From: Trichodesmium sp002260545
GTDB taxonomy: Bacteria > Cyanobacteriota > Cyanobacteriia > Cyanobacteriales > Microcoleaceae
Direction of reading: 5' to 3'
NCBI RefSeq assembly: GCF_050016015.1
Contig: NZ_JBNHEQ010000337.1
Span: 1 to 64,000 of the forward strand
Length of the DNA: 64,000 bases
In this document: positions 62,705 to 64,000 of the stretch, piece by piece
Numbering within the stretch: position 1 is the stretch's first letter
How the letters are laid out: each line of letters begins with the position of its first letter
Made by a program: the position numbers and the translations under genes
The notes under the pieces: generated by a model
Told to the model about the DNA's origin: nothing
Seen by the model: the letters and a program-made list of their open reading frames with translations, nothing else
Database searches by the model: none

Positions 62705-63748
62705 CTAAGTCGTGACTCGCGACGCCCGTAATTGTCCACAAGCTGCATCAGCTTCTAAACCACGGGAATAACGAATGCTAACTGCAATATTTTGTTCCTC
62801 CAGAGCATTAACAAAAGATTTTATCTGTTCCTCAGTAGGTCGCTGATAATCAACTTCACTAATAGGGTTATAGGGAATTAAATTAACATGACACTGATAC
62901 CCACGCAGATTTTTTGCCAATTCTCTAGCATGGTCTGGTAGATCGTTAAAACCTGCTAACAAAATATATTCAAAGCTAATTCTGCGTTTTGTGACCTTGA
63001 CATATTCACGACATTCTGCAATCAAATCTTTTAAAGGATAAGATTTAGCACTCGGAACTAAATGTTCCCGCAATCTTTGATTAGAAGCATGAAGACTAAT
63101 AGCAAGAGTCAATTGAAGTTTATGTTGAGCTAATTGTCGGATGCGATCGCGAATTCCCACAGTTGAGATAGTTATGGAACGTTGCCCAATACCCACATCT
63201 TGATTCAGAGACCTAACTGCAGCTAACACATTTTTAGTATTCAGCAGAGGTTCTCCCATTCCCATAAACACGATATGACTAACCCGACGCTCAAAATCTT
63301 CTTGCACCGTTAATACCTGATCGATAATTTCATAAGGTTCTAGGTTACGGGTAAACCCACCCTTACCAGTAGCGCAAAAATCACACGCCATTGGGCAACC
63401 AACCTGAGAAGAGACACAAACAGTTAAGCGTTTATAGCTAGGAATACCTACAGTTTCAATTATGTTGCCATCTGATAATTGCAGCAAATATTTAACTGTA
63501 GCGTCTGCAGCAACAGAGCGATGATGTATCACAGAGCGACCAATAGGAAAATCGGCTATTTCCTGACGCCATTGTTTAGAAAATACAGTAATATCTCCAA
63601 GAGACCTAACCCCTTTTTGATAAATCCATTGATATAATTGTTTACCTCGATAAGCAGGTTGTCCTTGCTGTTGTACCCACTCTGTTAACTCAGCTAAGGA
63701 TAAACCGAGCAGAGGGGTTTGAGTAGGAGTTATTAAAGATTGAGTCAT
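62705..63748 (-). CDS. rlmN: 23S rRNA (adenine2503-C2)-methyltransferase RlmN
   Basis: Radical SAM methyltransferase of 347 aa that methylates A2503 of 23S rRNA and also tRNA. The cluster motif Cys-x3-Cys-x2-Cys is in GCPMACDFCATGKGG. Also present are VFMGMGEPLLN, the methyl-carrying Cys near the C-terminus in ADAACGQLR, and ISLHASNQRLREHLVP. The N-terminal helical domain starts PLLGLSLAELTEWVQQQGQP. Full length. Confidence 0.96.
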   Translation of the reverse strand: MTQSLITPTQTPLLGLSLAELTEWVQQQGQPAYRGKQLYQWIYQKGVRSLGDITVFSKQWRQEIADFPIGRSVIHHRSVAADATVKYLLQLSDGNIIETVGIPSYKRLTVCVSSQVGCPMACDFCATGKGGFTRNLEPYEIIDQVLTVQEDFERRVSHIVFMGMGEPLLNTKNVLAAVRSLNQDVGIGQRSITISTVGIRDRIRQLAQHKLQLTLAISLHASNQRLREHLVPSAKSYPLKDLIAECREYVKVTKRRISFEYILLAGFNDLPDHARELAKNLRGYQCHVNLIPYNPISEVDYQRPTEEQIKSFVNALEEQNIAVSIRYSRGLEADAACGQLRASRVTT

Positions 63749-64000
63749 AGGTGATTTTCAGATGTTCCTATAAATAATTTGTCTATAAATTTATGATAAT
63801 AGAAATTTTCGGTGTTAGTGAAACACGGTATGAAATTCGTGAATTTATAATTTGTAAATCAGACATATAGCAATCATATTTAAGTTGTAAGATTTTGGTG
63901 GCATTTAGGAGTCAGGAGTCAGGAGTCAGATTTTTTTCAGGTTTTCACCTCAAACTAACTATCATAAAAATTCTCACATCTCATTCCTGATTGCTATATT
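63749..64000. other. Spacer at window end
   Basis: Upstream region of rlmN, AT-rich, with a GGAGTCAGGAGTCAGGAGTCA heptamer run near 63907-63929. No gene seen within the window. Confidence 0.5.

Overview
The window looks like a chromosome piece from a filamentous, low-GC marine-type cyanobacterium of the Trichodesmium/Okeania/Microcoleaceae kind (inference). The evidence is frequent HIP1 octamers (GCGATCGC), a glutamyl-tRNA synthetase carrying the cyanobacterial CAAD membrane domain, several Uma2-family genes, long AT-rich spacers packed with short tandem repeats and palindromes, and several decayed genes. Three 100-N assembly gaps (9924-10023, 11918-12017, 50897-50996) each fall inside a tandemly repeated coding region.

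Layout. 1-7 kb: a PilJ-type hybrid histidine kinase, a RecB-like/RNase H-like nuclease and a secreted phytase-like esterase. 7-12.6 kb: tRNA-Asp, gltX with a very long repeat linker to its CAAD domain, a small secreted protein and a Pro-rich repeat protein. 12.7-15.5 kb: a PAS-GGDEF-EAL protein. 15.6-25.3 kb: a sugar-type ABC importer (ATPase, two permeases, binding protein, all on the minus strand) split by a TauE/SafE permease gene and a 21-repeat CRISPR array; the 5' end of one permease gene is tandemly triplicated. 25.7-29.7 kb: small toxin-antitoxin-like genes and penicillin-binding protein 1C. 29.8-35.2 kb: a membrane protein, thiO, a [2Fe-2S] protein and cimA. 36-40.2 kb: Uma2 genes (one intact, one broken), a methyltransferase and an HTH/AAA ATPase. 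42.4-49 kb: potB, potC, potD, a patatin gene and potA. 49.2-53.3 kb: a Uma2 gene, an NB-ARC ATPase overlapping a TPR gene, and a divergent small membrane protein. 53.7-58.7 kb: a truncated SLH-type fragment, a membrane GTPase, a second five-repeat CRISPR array and a VWA gene with two premature stops. 59-63.8 kb: dprA, a small secreted protein, an acyltransferase and rlmN.

The most unusual material is non-coding. The two CRISPR arrays are about 37 kb apart, in opposite orientation, share one 37-bp repeat and have no cas genes in the window. They also share a long homologous leader. In both, the leader carries a Shine-Dalgarno sequence and an 80-codon frame that ends inside the first repeat, plus a hairpin next to the first repeat whose stem is kept while its loop changes.

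Other notable signals are GGGGAGTA-type arrays that supply the C-termini and stop codons of several genes, a large set of palindromes sharing GTAGGG/CCCTAC ends, MITE-like elements, and four otherwise intact genes broken by single in-frame stop codons. All product names come from motif recognition by eye; no database search was run.
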